Shown: positions 11,766 to 20,748, counted from the stretch's first letter. The stretch is DNA of 37,133 nucleotides from an uncultured Acetobacteraceae bacterium (GCA_937873225.1 CALMVN010000033.1:1-37133), one strand, 5' to 3'. A program made the numbers and translations. The notes: generated by a model not told the origin, from the letters alone.

Positions 11766-13213
11766 ACGGTGCGTTGGGCAGCCCCATGATCAACTGGACC
11801 CTTGCCCTGCCGGAGATCGTGCTGTCCGTGTGCGGGCTGCTCATCCTCCTGTTCGGGGTGCTGCAGAAGAAGGACGCGCCGGCGCTCGCCTGCACCGTGC
11901 TGGCCCTGCTTGCCTTTCTCCTGACGGCGGTGCTGGTGATCGCGGCCCCGTCGGGAACCGGCTACCGCGCCACCTTCGTCAACGACGGCTTCGCTCGGTT
12001 CATGAAGATCCTGAGCCTCGTCGGCGCCGCCTTCGCCCTGCTGATGTCGCTCGACTACAACGTCAGGCAGAAGGTGGACCGGTTCGAGTTCCCCGTCCTG
12101 GTGCTGTTCTCCACCGTCGGCACCCTGGTCATGGCGTCGTCCGGCAACCTGATGACGCTGTATGTCGGGCTGGAGCTGCAGTCGCTCGCCATCTACATCC
12201 TGTGCGCCTTCGCTCGCGACGAGCTGACCTCGGCCGAGGCCGGGCTGAAGTACTTCGTGCTGGGCTCGCTCGCCTCCGGGCTGCTGCTCTACGGCGTGTC
12301 CCTGGTCTACGGCTTCGCCGGCACCATGGAGTATGGGGGCTTGCGCACCGCGCTGATCGGCGGCGGCGCGGTGCCGGCAGGCCTGGTGATCGGCATCGTG
12401 TTCGTGTTCGTGGGCCTCGCCTTCAAGCTGTCGGCGGCGCCGTTCCACATGTGGACGCCCGACGTGTACCAGGGCGCGCCCACCTCCGTGACCGCCTTTC
12501 TGGCCGGCGCGCCCAAGGTGGCCGCGTTCGCGCTGCTGCTCCGGGTGATGTCCGGCCCGTTCGGCCACCTGACCACGCAGTGGCAGCTTCTGGTCGAGCT
12601 GGTGGCGATCTGCACCATGGTGCTGGGTGCGCTCGCCGCGATCCCGCAGACCAACATCAAGCGGCTGATGGCGTACTCCTCCATCGGCCACATGGGCTAC
12701 GCCATGATCGGCCTCGCCGTCGGCACCCCCGAGGGGGTGCGCGGCACCCTGGTCTACCTCGCGACCTACCTGTTCATGACCGTGGGCGTGTTCTCCTGCA
12801 TCCTCGCCATGCACCGTCAGGGGCGTCCGCTGGACCGCATCGCCGACCTGTCGGGATTGTCTCGCACCAACCCGCTGCTGGCGCTCGCCATGGCGGTGTT
12901 CATGTTCAGCATGGCCGGCGTGCCGCCCTTGTCGGGCTTCTTCGGCAAGCTGCTGGTGTTCGCGGCCGCGGTGCAGTCCGGGCTCTGGACCCTGGCCGTG
13001 GTCGGCATCGTCACCAGCGTGGTCGGGCTGTACTACTACTGGCGCGTGGTGAAGGTGATGTACCTCGACGCCCCGGCGCCGGCCTTCGACCGCAACACAC
13101 GCACCTTGTCGTTCGTCACCGGCGCGATGGGTCTCGTCACCGCGCTGTTCCTGCTCGTGCTGGGACCGGTGGTCGGTGCCGCGCAGGCGGCGGCCGCCGT
13201 CCTGTTCAGGTGA
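11762..13213 (+). CDS. nuoN: NADH-quinone oxidoreductase subunit N (NuoN)
   Basis: Antiporter-like membrane subunit next to the quinone module (ND2 family). From the ATG at 11762 it is 483 residues with about 14 hydrophobic helices. The diagnostic stretch GLELQSLAIYILCAFARD (Glu138 in it) marks it as NuoN and not NuoM. Lys222 (AFKLSAAPFHMW), Lys252 (APKVAAF) and Lys396 (FFGKLLVF) are the expected proton-path lysines. The ATG at 11762 overlaps the nuoL stop as ATGA; a second in-frame ATG at 11786 gives 475 residues and is where homologues normally begin (MINWTLALPE). Neither has a strong Shine-Dalgarno sequence, which fits coupling to nuoL. Confidence 0.95.
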   Translation: MNGALGSPMINWTLALPEIVLSVCGLLILLFGVLQKKDAPALACTVLALLAFLLTAVLVIAAPSGTGYRATFVNDGFARFMKILSLVGAAFALLMSLDYNVRQKVDRFEFPVLVLFSTVGTLVMASSGNLMTLYVGLELQSLAIYILCAFARDELTSAEAGLKYFVLGSLASGLLLYGVSLVYGFAGTMEYGGLRTALIGGGAVPAGLVIGIVFVFVGLAFKLSAAPFHMWTPDVYQGAPTSVTAFLAGAPKVAAFALLLRVMSGPFGHLTTQWQLLVELVAICTMVLGALAAIPQTNIKRLMAYSSIGHMGYAMIGLAVGTPEGVRGTLVYLATYLFMTVGVFSCILAMHRQGRPLDRIADLSGLSRTNPLLALAMAVFMFSMAGVPPLSGFFGKLLVFAAAVQSGLWTLAVVGIVTSVVGLYYYWRVVKVMYLDAPAPAFDRNTRTLSFVTGAMGLVTALFLLVLGPVVGAAQAAAAVLFR

Positions 13214-13226
13214 TCCGGCCAGCCGG

Positions 13227-13982
13227 ATGGTGACGAACGGGAACACCGGCTGGCGTCTGGAAACCCATGACAGCCTGCCGTCCACCTCCGACCTGTGCAT
13301 CGCCCGGGCCGAAGCGGGCGAGGGGGCCGGCCTGGCCGTGCTGGCGCAGCGCCAGACGCGTGGCCGGGGCAGCCGCGGCCGTTCCTGGGCCGGCCAGGCC
13401 GGCAACCTCGCCCTGTCCGTGCTGCTCCGCCCGGACGGGGCGCTGCACCAGCCTGCCGTGTGGCCGTTCCTGGGCGCCCTGTCGCTGCACCAGGCGCTCG
13501 GCGGCGACCCCCGGCTTCGGCTGAAATGGCCGAACGACATCCTGCTCGGCGACGCCAAGCTGGCCGGCATCCTGGTCGAGCGCGGCACCGGAGCCGGTCC
13601 CGGCTGGCTGGTGATCGGGTTCGGCGCCAACCTCCTGCACGCGCCCGCCGTGCCTGGCCGCCAGGTCGCCTGCCTCGCAGAGATCGGGGCGGCGCCCGAT
13701 GCGCAAGACGTGGCCCGGCGCGTCCTCGCAGCCCTGGACGACTGGCATTCGGTCTGGCGCCGGGACGGCTTCGACGCGATACGGTCGTCCTGGATCGCCC
13801 GCGCGCATCCCCTCGGCACCCTCCTGTCGGTCGACCTGGGCGGGATACGCCGGTCCGGCACGTTTGCCGGCCTGGCGCCGGACGGAGCGCTGCTGCTCGA
13901 GATCGGCGGCCGGGAGCAGCGGATCGACACCGGCGAGGTGCTGCTCCCGCACCACGCCGAGCGGCCTGCCGCTTGTGGCTGA
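13227..13982 (+). CDS. birA: Biotin--[acetyl-CoA-carboxylase] ligase, catalytic type without DNA-binding domain
   Basis: Activates biotin with ATP and attaches it to the carrier lysine of biotin-dependent carboxylases. The 251 residues begin directly with the ligase fold: the biotinyl-AMP motif GRGSRGRSW appears about 50 residues in, and KWPNDILLGDAKLAGILVE follows. A C-terminal SH3-like domain is present. The N-terminal winged helix of the E. coli bifunctional repressor is missing, so this enzyme should not regulate transcription itself. It follows nuoN by 13 bases, so it probably shares the nuo transcript, as in many Alphaproteobacteria. Confidence 0.92.
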   Translation: MVTNGNTGWRLETHDSLPSTSDLCIARAEAGEGAGLAVLAQRQTRGRGSRGRSWAGQAGNLALSVLLRPDGALHQPAVWPFLGALSLHQALGGDPRLRLKWPNDILLGDAKLAGILVERGTGAGPGWLVIGFGANLLHAPAVPGRQVACLAEIGAAPDAQDVARRVLAALDDWHSVWRRDGFDAIRSSWIARAHPLGTLLSVDLGGIRRSGTFAGLAPDGALLLEIGGREQRIDTGEVLLPHHAERPAACG

Positions 13983-14186
13983 GGCTGCGGCTCCCGATAT
14001 CCTTCCCGTGCCACGAGCCGGATGCCCGGGCCGTCCGCGATCGGCCTCGGCCTCCGGGCACCGGCTGACGGCACGACCATTCCTCGACGGATCGATCCGG
14101 AGCGAAGGCTCGTGGATCTCCGACCCATTGCGGGGCGCAGTCCCCTTGTTGCGGCCAACACGAGACGATTGAATCGAAGGCGACTG

Positions 14187-15833
14187 ATGACTGAATTGAA
14201 CCAGGGTCTGGCGTTCCTGCCTCTCGGCGGGACGGGCGAGATCGGCATGAACCTCAACCTGTACCGGTGCGACGACACGTGGCTCGCAGTGGATTGCGGG
14301 ATCGGCTTCGGCGGCAACGATACCCCGGAAGCCGAGATCCTGATGCCCGATCCCGCCTTCATCGCCGAGCGACGGTCCGCTCTGGTCGGGCTGGTGATCA
14401 CCCACGCGCATGAGGACCACCTGGGTGCCGTAGCGCATCTCTGGCCGCAGCTGCGCTGCCCGGTCTATGCCACGCCGTTCGCCGCCACCGTGCTCCGTCG
14501 CAAGCTCGGCGAGGCCCAGCTGCAGAATCAGGTGCCGCTGCACGTGATCCCGATCGGCGGCAGCTTCGAGCTCCCGCCGTTCCGTCTGCAGTTCCTGCCC
14601 ATGACCCATTCGGTGCCGGAAGCCCAGGCGCTGGTGCTGCGCACGCCCCACGGCACCGTGCTGCACAGCGGCGACTGGAAGCTCGACCCCAACCCGCTGG
14701 TCGGCCCGCCCACGGACCTCGACGCGTTCGCGGCCCTGGGACGCGAAGGCGTCCTGGCGATGGTGTGCGACAGCACCAACGCCATGGTGGAAGGCGAGTC
14801 CGGCTCCGAGGCCGACGTGCGGCGCAGCATGGCAGCCCTGGTGCGCAGCATACGCGGGCGCGTCGCGGTGACCTGCTTCGCCAGCAACGTGGCTCGGGTC
14901 GAGAGCATCGCCCTGGCCGCCGAGGCGGCCGGGCGCTCGGTGGTGGTGGTCGGCCGCAGCTTGCGCAACCTCGACGTGGCGGCGCGCGAGTGCGGATACC
15001 TGCGCGACGTGCCGCCATTCCTGTCGGAGCAGGACGCGGACGACGTGCCGGACGACCACCTGCTGATGATCGTCACCGGCAGCCAGGGCGAGCCGCGCAG
15101 CGCCTTGTCGCGAATCGCCGCCGACACGCACCAGAACATCTCGCTCGGCGAGGGCGACACGGTGGTCTATTCCTCGCGCATGATCCCGGGCAACGAGCGC
15201 GCGGTGATGGCGGTGCAGGACAACCTGGTGAAGCGGGGCGTCCGCGTGCTCACCGACCGCGACCACAGCGTGCACGTGTCCGGCCACGCCTCGCGCGACG
15301 AGATCCGGCGCCTGTACGGGCTGGTCAGGCCACGATACGCGGTGCCGACGCATGGCGAGTGGCGCCATCTGACCGCGCACGCCGAGCTGGCGCGCGAGGA
15401 GGGGGTGACGCCGGTCCTGCTGGAAGACGGCGACGTGCTGAACCTGTCCCCCGGCCGCGTCGAGGTGGTGGACACGGCACCCACCGGACGGCTGGCGCTG
15501 GACGGCAACCGCATCCTGCCGATGAACGGCGGCGTGCTGTCGGCGCGGCGCAAGATGCTGTTCAACGGCCTGGTGCTGGCGAGCCTTGTGGTCGACTCCG
15601 GCGGGCGGCTGGTGGGGCAGCCCAAGCTCAGCGCGCCCGGACTGTTCGATGCCGACGACGTGGAAGCGTCGCGCGTCACCGGCGCCTTCGCCGCCAGCCT
15701 GGCCGAGATCCCGCCCGGCGTGCGACAGGACGAGGACGGATTCCGGGACGCCGCCAAGACCGCGTTGCGCCGCGCCCTCGGCCGCAAGCTGCAGAAGCGC
15801 CCGCTGGTCGACATCCACCTGATGCGTGTGTAG
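14187..15833 (+). CDS. rnj: Ribonuclease J (metallo-beta-lactamase, beta-CASP family)
   Basis: Endo- and 5'-3' exoribonuclease for mRNA decay and RNA maturation, in the alphaproteobacterial RNase J group. The 548-residue product has the zinc-binding motif THAHEDHLG (His73, His75, Asp77, His78), later metal ligands in PMTHSVPEAQ and HSGDWKLDPNP, and the beta-CASP and RNase J blocks SGHASRDEIRRLYGLV and PTHGEWRHL. The open frame continues upstream, but the ATG at 14187 has AAGG upstream and begins at the conserved LGGTGEIGMN region. It lies 204 bases after birA; a coaX gene often sits in that place in related genomes and is absent here. Confidence 0.93.
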   Translation: MTELNQGLAFLPLGGTGEIGMNLNLYRCDDTWLAVDCGIGFGGNDTPEAEILMPDPAFIAERRSALVGLVITHAHEDHLGAVAHLWPQLRCPVYATPFAATVLRRKLGEAQLQNQVPLHVIPIGGSFELPPFRLQFLPMTHSVPEAQALVLRTPHGTVLHSGDWKLDPNPLVGPPTDLDAFAALGREGVLAMVCDSTNAMVEGESGSEADVRRSMAALVRSIRGRVAVTCFASNVARVESIALAAEAAGRSVVVVGRSLRNLDVAARECGYLRDVPPFLSEQDADDVPDDHLLMIVTGSQGEPRSALSRIAADTHQNISLGEGDTVVYSSRMIPGNERAVMAVQDNLVKRGVRVLTDRDHSVHVSGHASRDEIRRLYGLVRPRYAVPTHGEWRHLTAHAELAREEGVTPVLLEDGDVLNLSPGRVEVVDTAPTGRLALDGNRILPMNGGVLSARRKMLFNGLVLASLVVDSGGRLVGQPKLSAPGLFDADDVEASRVTGAFAASLAEIPPGVRQDEDGFRDAAKTALRRALGRKLQKRPLVDIHLMRV

Positions 15834-15867
15834 GGCCGGGCGCCAGCGCCGCAAGCGGGCATTCGAC

Positions 15868-15917
15868 GGCGCACGCTGCACAGTTGTTGTGCAGCGTCGC
15901 CTGACAGCCTTATTTTT
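15868..15917 (+). terminator. Hairpin with downstream T-tract after rnj
   Basis: A perfect ten-base inverted repeat ACGCTGCACA (15873-15882) and TGTGCAGCGT (15888-15897) flanks the loop GTTGT. The stem can be extended by GGCG (68-71 of this block) with CGCC (98-101) across a one-base bulge. A T-rich patch TTATTTTT follows at 15910-15917. Because the T-tract lies 8-12 bases past the stem, this is a weaker terminator model than the next hairpin. It could instead be a protein-binding palindrome. Confidence 0.4.
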
Positions 15918-16071
15918 GGAACATACGAACGACAGTTTTCTATGGACCCGGCATCCGGATCCGCCGATCATCTCCGCCGGGGCAGGGCGTGACCCCTGTG
16001 CCTGACGTGTGACTGGCGTTTTCTCCCTAAACTCGGCCCACACGCTGGAACCAAGCGTCGTGGGCCCTTTT
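15916..16071 (+). ncRNA. Possible small RNA or leader upstream of proS
   Basis: A weak promoter-like pair (TTGGAA at 15916, TCTATG 17 bases later) precedes about 120 bases that end in a strong terminator at 16035-16071. Inside is a 16-codon frame (15942-15992) with no regulatory run of proline codons, and a possible CAGGG/CCCTG stem near 15983-16000. The arrangement could be a free-standing small RNA or an attenuated leader of proS. It matches no RNA family that I recognise. This is inference from layout only. Confidence 0.2.
16035..16071 (+). terminator. Rho-independent terminator-type hairpin upstream of proS
   Basis: GGCCCAC (16035-16041) pairs with GTGGGCC (16060-16066), and the inner ACGCT (16042-16046) pairs with AGCGT (16054-16058). 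This gives a 12-pair stem with a single bulged C and a 7-base loop. CTTTT follows at once. This is the clearest intrinsic terminator in the window. It lies over 200 bases past the rnj stop, so it either ends a separate short transcript or attenuates reading into proS. Confidence 0.7.
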
Positions 16072-16249
16072 AGGAGGTCATTGCCAACCTGTCATCATCC
16101 AAAATGCCGCTTCGGCAGGCTATTACTTGTGCGCCGCATCATGATGCTTGGCTTGTGCTGCATTGCACAACAAGACGGCGCGACGCGGTTTCGCTGCACC
16201 GCGGATTGATCTAGGGTCCGGCGTCCTTGCCGAAGAGTTCTGCACCGCG

Positions 16250-17569
16250 ATGCGCCTGTCCCGCTTCTTCCTGCCCACCCTGAAGGAGATCCCCGCGGAG
16301 GCGCAGATCGTCTCGCATCGCCTGATGCTGCGCGCGGGGCTGGTGCGACAGACCGCGTCCGGCATCTATGCGTGGCTGCCGGCCGGCCTGCGCGTGCTGC
16401 GCAACATCTCGGAGGTGGTGCGCCAGGAGCAGGACGCGATCGGCGCCCAGGAGGTGCTGATGCCCACCCTGCAGCCGGCCGAGCTGTGGCGCCGCAGCGG
16501 CCGCTACGACGCGTACGGCCCGGAAATGCTGCGCATACGCGACCGGCATGAGCGCGACCTGCTGTATGGCCCGACCAACGAGGAGATGATCACCGACCTG
16601 TTCGGCCAGTCGGTGAAGTCGTACCGTGAGCTGCCACAGGTGCTGTACCACATCCAGTGGAAGTTCCGCGACGAGGTGCGTCCCCGGTTCGGCGTCATGC
16701 GCGGGCGCGAGTTCCTGATGAAGGACGCCTACAGCTTCGACATCGACCACGCGAGCGCGGTGGCCAGCTACCACCGCATGATGCTGGCCTACCTGCGCAC
16801 CTTCCAGCGCCTCGGCGTCAAGGCGATCCCGATGGTGGCAGACACCGGCCCGATCGGCGGCGAGCTCAGCCACGAGTTCATCATCCTGGCCCCCACCGGG
16901 GAAAGCGGCGTGTTCTACGACGGCGCGTTCGAGACCCATGACTGGCTGGCCGAGCCGGTCGACGTCGACGATCCCGCCTCGCTGCAGGCGTTCTTCGCCC
17001 GCACCACCGCGTTCTACGCCGCCACCGACGAGAAGCACGACGAGGCCGCCTGGAGCACCGTTGCGCCGGAGCGTCGCCGCGAAGGACGCGGCATAGAGGT
17101 CGGCCACATCTTCCATTTCGGCACCAAGTACACCGGGTCCATGGGCGTCTCCGTCAGCGGCCCGGACGGTCAGCCGGTGTTCCCGCAGATGGGCAGCTAC
17201 GGCATCGGCGTGTCCCGCCTGGTCGGCGCCATCATCGAGGCCAGCCATGACGAGGCCGGCATCATCTGGCCCGACGGAGTGGCGCCGTTCCCGGCCGCGA
17301 TCCTCAACCTCAAGCCGGGCGATGCCGCCTGCGACGCGCTGTGCGAGCGCCTCTACGCCGCGGCGCCGGGCCGCCTGCTCCTCGACGACCGCGCCGAGCG
17401 CGCCGGCGTGAAGTTCAACGACGCCGACCTGCTCGGCCACCCGTGGCAGTTCGTGGTCGGGCCCCGCGGCGCTGCCGCCGGCCGCGTCGAGCTGAAGCGG
17501 CGCGCCACCGGCGAGCGCAGCGAGATCGACGCCTCGGACGCGCTGTCCAAGATCGCCGCCCTGGCCTGA
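16250..17569 (+). CDS. proS: Prolyl-tRNA synthetase, short alphaproteobacterial type
   Basis: Charges tRNA-Pro with proline using ATP. The 439-residue class II enzyme shows the N-terminal [20 protein letters not shown] region, the active-site stretch [12 protein letters not shown], motif 2 around [13 protein letters not shown], and motif 3 in [15 protein letters not shown]-terminal anticodon-binding domain follows. The editing insertion found in the longer E. coli-type enzyme is absent, so hydrolysis of mischarged Ala-tRNA must come from elsewhere if it occurs. The open frame reaches back to 16148, but the ATG at 16250 starts at the conserved N terminus. It lies 178 bases past the terminator-type hairpin. 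Confidence 0.95.
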   Translation: MRLSRFFLPTLKEIPAEAQIVSHRLMLRAGLVRQTASGIYAWLPAGLRVLRNISEVVRQEQDAIGAQEVLMPTLQPAELWRRSGRYDAYGPEMLRIRDRHERDLLYGPTNEEMITDLFGQSVKSYRELPQVLYHIQWKFRDEVRPRFGVMRGREFLMKDAYSFDIDHASAVASYHRMMLAYLRTFQRLGVKAIPMVADTGPIGGELSHEFIILAPTGESGVFYDGAFETHDWLAEPVDVDDPASLQAFFARTTAFYAATDEKHDEAAWSTVAPERRREGRGIEVGHIFHFGTKYTGSMGVSVSGPDGQPVFPQMGSYGIGVSRLVGAIIEASHDEAGIIWPDGVAPFPAAILNLKPGDAACDALCERLYAAAPGRLLLDDRAERAGVKFNDADLLGHPWQFVVGPRGAAAGRVELKRRATGERSEIDASDALSKIAALA

Positions 17570-17590
17570 CGAGTTCGAGGAACCACCATC

Positions 17591-18838
17591 ATGTTCGGGC
17601 CGTTCGAGCGCGCCGTCGCCGGCCGCTACCTCCGCGCGCGCAAGGGCGAGCGCTTCGTTTCCGTGATCGCGATCTTCTCCCTGGTCGGCATCGCACTCGG
17701 CGTCGCCACGCTGATCATCGTCATGTCGGTGATGAACGGCTTCAAGGCCGACCTGCTGTCGCGCATCCTGGGCCTGAACGGCGATCTCAGCATCTACGGC
17801 GCCGGTGCCCCGATCGGCGACTATGACGCGATCGCCACCCGGGTGCGCCAGATCCCGCGCGTCACCTCGGCCGCACCGATCATCGAGGGACCGGTGCTGC
17901 TGAACGCCGGCTCCTACAGCGCCGCCGGCCTGGTGCACGGCATGACGCAGTCCGACCTCAAGGCGCTGCACGCCATCAGCGATGCCATCCAGGCGGGCTC
18001 CCTCGACGCCTTTGCCGGAGACGACGCGGTGGTGATCGGCACCACGCTCGCCACGCGCGCCAACCTCACGGTCGGCTCCCGCCTGACCCTGATCTCGCCG
18101 AATGGTGCTGCCACCGCCTTCGGCACGGTGCCGCGCGTCCGCGCCTACCGCGTGGTCGCGGTGTTCGATGCCGGCGTCAACGACTACAACGCCAGCTACG
18201 TGTTCATGCCGTTGCCGGCGGCGAAGATCTACTTCCAGATGCCGGACACCGTGTCGCTGATCCAGGTGATGACGCAGACACCCGAGGACGTCTCTGCCGT
18301 CACCCCGCAGATCCGACAGGCGCTGGCCGGCGATCCGCTGCACGTGCTGGACTGGACGCAAAGCAACAACGCGTTCTTCGGCGCCGTGCAGGTCGAGCAG
18401 AACGTGATGTTCCTGATCCTGACGCTGATCATCCTGGTCGCCGCGTTCAACGTGATCTCGTCGCTGATCATGATGGTCAAGGACAAGACCCGCGACATCG
18501 CGGTGATGCGCACGCTGGGCGCCGGACGCGGTGCCGTCATGCGCATCTTCCTGATGTGCGGCGCCTCCGTCGGCGTCACCGGCACGATCGTCGGCACGCT
18601 GATCGGCATCGTGTTCTGCCTCAACATCGAGCGCATCAAGAACCTCGTGCAGTCGATCACCGGCACCACCCTGTTCAATCCGGAGGTGTACTATCTCGAA
18701 CACCTGCCGGCGAAGCTCGAGTGGGGCCAGGTGAGCCAGGTGATCGTGATGGCGCTGGCCCTGTCGCTGCTGGCCACGCTGTATCCGAGCTGGCGCGCCG
18801 CCCGCACCGACCCGGTGGAGGCGCTGCGCCATGAATGA
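17591..18838 (+). CDS. lolC: Lipoprotein-releasing ABC transporter permease (LolC/LolE family)
   Basis: Inner-membrane subunit that extracts outer-membrane lipoproteins and passes them to the periplasmic carrier LolA. The 415 residues have the MacB/FtsX-like layout: one N-terminal helix near 25-50, a large periplasmic domain to about 270, then three helices (near 275-300, 320-345 and 375-400). The N-terminal [23 protein letters not shown] and the cytosolic [14 protein letters not shown] segments are family hallmarks. AGGA precedes the ATG. Only one permease gene is present, which suggests a homodimer, as in many Alphaproteobacteria. Its stop overlaps lolD. Confidence 0.93.
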   Translation: MFGPFERAVAGRYLRARKGERFVSVIAIFSLVGIALGVATLIIVMSVMNGFKADLLSRILGLNGDLSIYGAGAPIGDYDAIATRVRQIPRVTSAAPIIEGPVLLNAGSYSAAGLVHGMTQSDLKALHAISDAIQAGSLDAFAGDDAVVIGTTLATRANLTVGSRLTLISPNGAATAFGTVPRVRAYRVVAVFDAGVNDYNASYVFMPLPAAKIYFQMPDTVSLIQVMTQTPEDVSAVTPQIRQALAGDPLHVLDWTQSNNAFFGAVQVEQNVMFLILTLIILVAAFNVISSLIMMVKDKTRDIAVMRTLGAGRGAVMRIFLMCGASVGVTGTIVGTLIGIVFCLNIERIKNLVQSITGTTLFNPEVYYLEHLPAKLEWGQVSQVIVMALALSLLATLYPSWRAARTDPVEALRHE

Positions 18839-19529
18839 GGTCGGCATGCAGGCCGCCCCGCTGGTGCTGCGCGGCCTGCGGCACGGCTACCGCAGCGGCG
18901 ACGACACCCTGCAGCTGCTGCGCGGCGCCGACCTGACCCTGCGCCCGGGCGAGATCGTGGCGCTGGTGGCGCCGAGCGGCACCGGCAAGTCCACCCTGCT
19001 GCACCTGGCCGGCCTGCTGGAACGGCCGCAGGAGGGGGAGGTGCTGGTCGACGGCCGCGATGCCGGCCGGCTGCCGGACCGGGAGCGCACCGCGATCCGC
19101 CGCCACGCGATCGGCTTCGTCTACCAGTTCCACCACCTGCTGGCCGAGTTCACCGCGCGCGAGAACGTCGCGCTGCCGCAGATGATCGGCGGCATTCCCC
19201 GACGCGACGCGCGCACGCGCGCCGACGCCCTGCTCGGCCTGTTCGGCCTGTCCGCCCGCCTGGACCACCTACCGGGCCGCCTGTCCGGCGGCGAGCAGCA
19301 GCGCGTGGCGATCGCCCGCGCGCGGGCCAACCGCCCCCGCGTGCTGCTCGCCGACGAGCCCACCGGCAACCTGGACGTCGCCACCGCCCAGGTGGTGTTC
19401 GACGAGCTGCTCCGCGTGGTGCGCGACCAGGGCCTGGCGGCGATGATCGCCACCCACAACGTCGAGCTGGCCGGCCGCATGGACCGCATCGTCACCCTGC
19501 GCGAGGGTTTGATCGTCCCGTTCGCCTGA
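18831..19529 (+). CDS. lolD: Lipoprotein-releasing ABC transporter ATP-binding protein LolD
   Basis: ATPase that drives lipoprotein release together with the upstream permease. In 232 residues it has Walker A at 47-55 (APSGTGKST, with Ala in place of the first Gly, as seen in related LolD proteins), the Q-loop Gln99, the ABC signature LSGGE (151-155), Walker B ending Asp175-Glu176, and the switch His209. The ATG at 18831 lies eight bases inside lolC, so the two are translationally coupled. A T-less hairpin follows the stop. Confidence 0.95.
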   Translation: MNEVGMQAAPLVLRGLRHGYRSGDDTLQLLRGADLTLRPGEIVALVAPSGTGKSTLLHLAGLLERPQEGEVLVDGRDAGRLPDRERTAIRRHAIGFVYQFHHLLAEFTARENVALPQMIGGIPRRDARTRADALLGLFGLSARLDHLPGRLSGGEQQRVAIARARANRPRVLLADEPTGNLDVATAQVVFDELLRVVRDQGLAAMIATHNVELAGRMDRIVTLREGLIVPFA

Positions 19530-19536
19530 CGCGTCG

Positions 19537-19559
19537 AACCGGACCCCCATCCTCCGGTT
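19537..19559 (+). terminator. Weak hairpin after lolD
   Basis: AACCGGA (19537-19543) and TCCGGTT (19553-19559) form a perfect seven-pair stem with a nine-base loop, eight bases after the lolD stop. No T-tract follows, so it is a poor intrinsic terminator; it might stabilise the 3' end of the message. Confidence 0.3.
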
Positions 19560-19593
19560 GTGCTCGGGCGAAACAAGCACGGCGGGAGACGAC

Positions 19594-20748
19594 ATGGCGG
19601 ACGCGACCAGGACGAAGGCCCGACGCAAGGCGCCGCCCGCGCCCGACGAAATGTCGCTCGACCCCCGTGACGCCGCCAGGGCCGCCCACCTGCACTACGT
19701 CGACGACAGCAGGCCCGGCTACACCCGCCGGCTCGGCCCGGATGGTCCTGTCTACCTCGACCCCAAGGGCGCCGCGGTCACCGATGACGAGGTCATCGCC
19801 CGCCTGAAGAAGCTGGCGATCCCGCCCGCCTACACCGACGTGTGGATCTGCGCCGACCCGCGCGGCCATCTTCAGGCAGTCGGCCGCGACGCCCGCGGCC
19901 GCAAGCAGTACCGCTACCATCCCGACTGGCGCTCCGTCCGCGACCAGGCCAAGTACGGCAAGATGCTGGTGTTCGGCGAGAAGCTGCCCGGCCTGCGCGC
20001 CCAGGTGCAGAAGGACTTGGCACTTCCCGGATTGCCGCGACGCAAGGTGGTCGCCACCGTGGTGGCGCTGCTCGAGAAGACCATGATGCGCATCGGCAAC
20101 GACGAGTATGCCAAGACCAACAAGAGCTTCGGCCTGACCACCCTGCGCAACCGCCACGCCAAGGTGAAGGGGTCGGCCCTGGTGCTCGACTTCCGCGCCA
20201 AGCACGGCATCCAGCAGCACATCGAGCTCAAGGACCGCCGCCTGGCCGGAATCGTGTCCCGCCTGCAGGACCTGCGCGGACAGGAGCTGTTCCAGTACGT
20301 CGACGAGGAGGGCACGCAGCACGACATCTCGTCGCACGACGTGAACGAGTACCTGCAGGAGGTCACCGGCGAGGAGATCACCGCCAAGGACTTCCGCACC
20401 TGGGCCGCGACCAACCTGGCCGCCCTGGCGCTGCAGGAGTTCGAGCAGTTCGACAACCAGGCGGCGGCCAAGAAGAACGTGCTGCGCGCGATCGAGAAGG
20501 TGTCCAAGCTGCTCGGCAACACGCCGGCGATCTGCCGCAAGTGCTACATCCATCCGCGCATCTTCGACGGCTACCTGGACGGCTCCCTGGCCGACGCGCT
20601 GAAGGACCGCGCCGAGGCCGCCCTGTCCCCAGAGGGCCGCGCGCATACCGACCTGTCAGCGGAGGAGGTCGCGGTGGTCGCCTTCCTCAGCCGCACCCTC
20701 GACCACGTCGCCGAGCAGGGCGGCGTGTCCACCGCCAAGGCGGCCTGA
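19594..20748 (+). CDS. DNA topoisomerase IB (poxvirus/eukaryote-like)
   Basis: Relaxes supercoils by nicking one strand through a 3'-phosphotyrosine. The 384-residue protein has the bacterial topoisomerase IB N-terminal domain (LHYVDDSRPGYTRR near residue 34 on) and the catalytic domain. Candidate catalytic residues are Arg166 (MMRIGN), Arg268 (AKDFRTW) and the nucleophile Tyr318 in KCYIHP. The ATG at 19594 has GGGAG six bases upstream. An in-frame upstream ORF extension adds 12 residues without conservation. It sits between lolD and dnaE and is not part of the conserved neighbourhood, so it may have been inserted later. Bacterial members are often linked to stress or repair; its job here is not shown. 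Confidence 0.92.
   Translation: MADATRTKARRKAPPAPDEMSLDPRDAARAAHLHYVDDSRPGYTRRLGPDGPVYLDPKGAAVTDDEVIARLKKLAIPPAYTDVWICADPRGHLQAVGRDARGRKQYRYHPDWRSVRDQAKYGKMLVFGEKLPGLRAQVQKDLALPGLPRRKVVATVVALLEKTMMRIGNDEYAKTNKSFGLTTLRNRHAKVKGSALVLDFRAKHGIQQHIELKDRRLAGIVSRLQDLRGQELFQYVDEEGTQHDISSHDVNEYLQEVTGEEITAKDFRTWAATNLAALALQEFEQFDNQAAAKKNVLRAIEKVSKLLGNTPAICRKCYIHPRIFDGYLDGSLADALKDRAEAALSPEGRAHTDLSAEEVAVVAFLSRTLDHVAEQGGVSTAKAA

Larger units (their letters stand above)
15834..16249 (+). other. 416-base structured intergenic region between rnj and proS
   Basis: No protein gene of normal size lies here. The stretch is less GC-rich than its surroundings. It holds, in order, a long inverted repeat (15868-15901), a T-rich patch (15910-15917), a 16-codon open frame (15942-15992), a terminator-type hairpin (16035-16071), a small hairpin TGCCG-CTT-CGGCA near 16103-16115, and the inverted repeat TTGTGC/GCACAA at 16153-16170. 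The proS start follows at 16250. The longer open frames crossing it run through the terminator and look like chance. Confidence 0.6.

Noticed and set aside
15918-15930. GAAC-ATAC-GAAC resembling an alphaproteobacterial LexA box
   Set aside because: The known SOS box has seven bases between the half-sites; here there are four, and the nearby genes are not SOS genes.
16009-16209. Plus-strand 66-codon frame before proS
   Set aside because: It reads straight through the terminator-type hairpin and shows no protein-like pattern.
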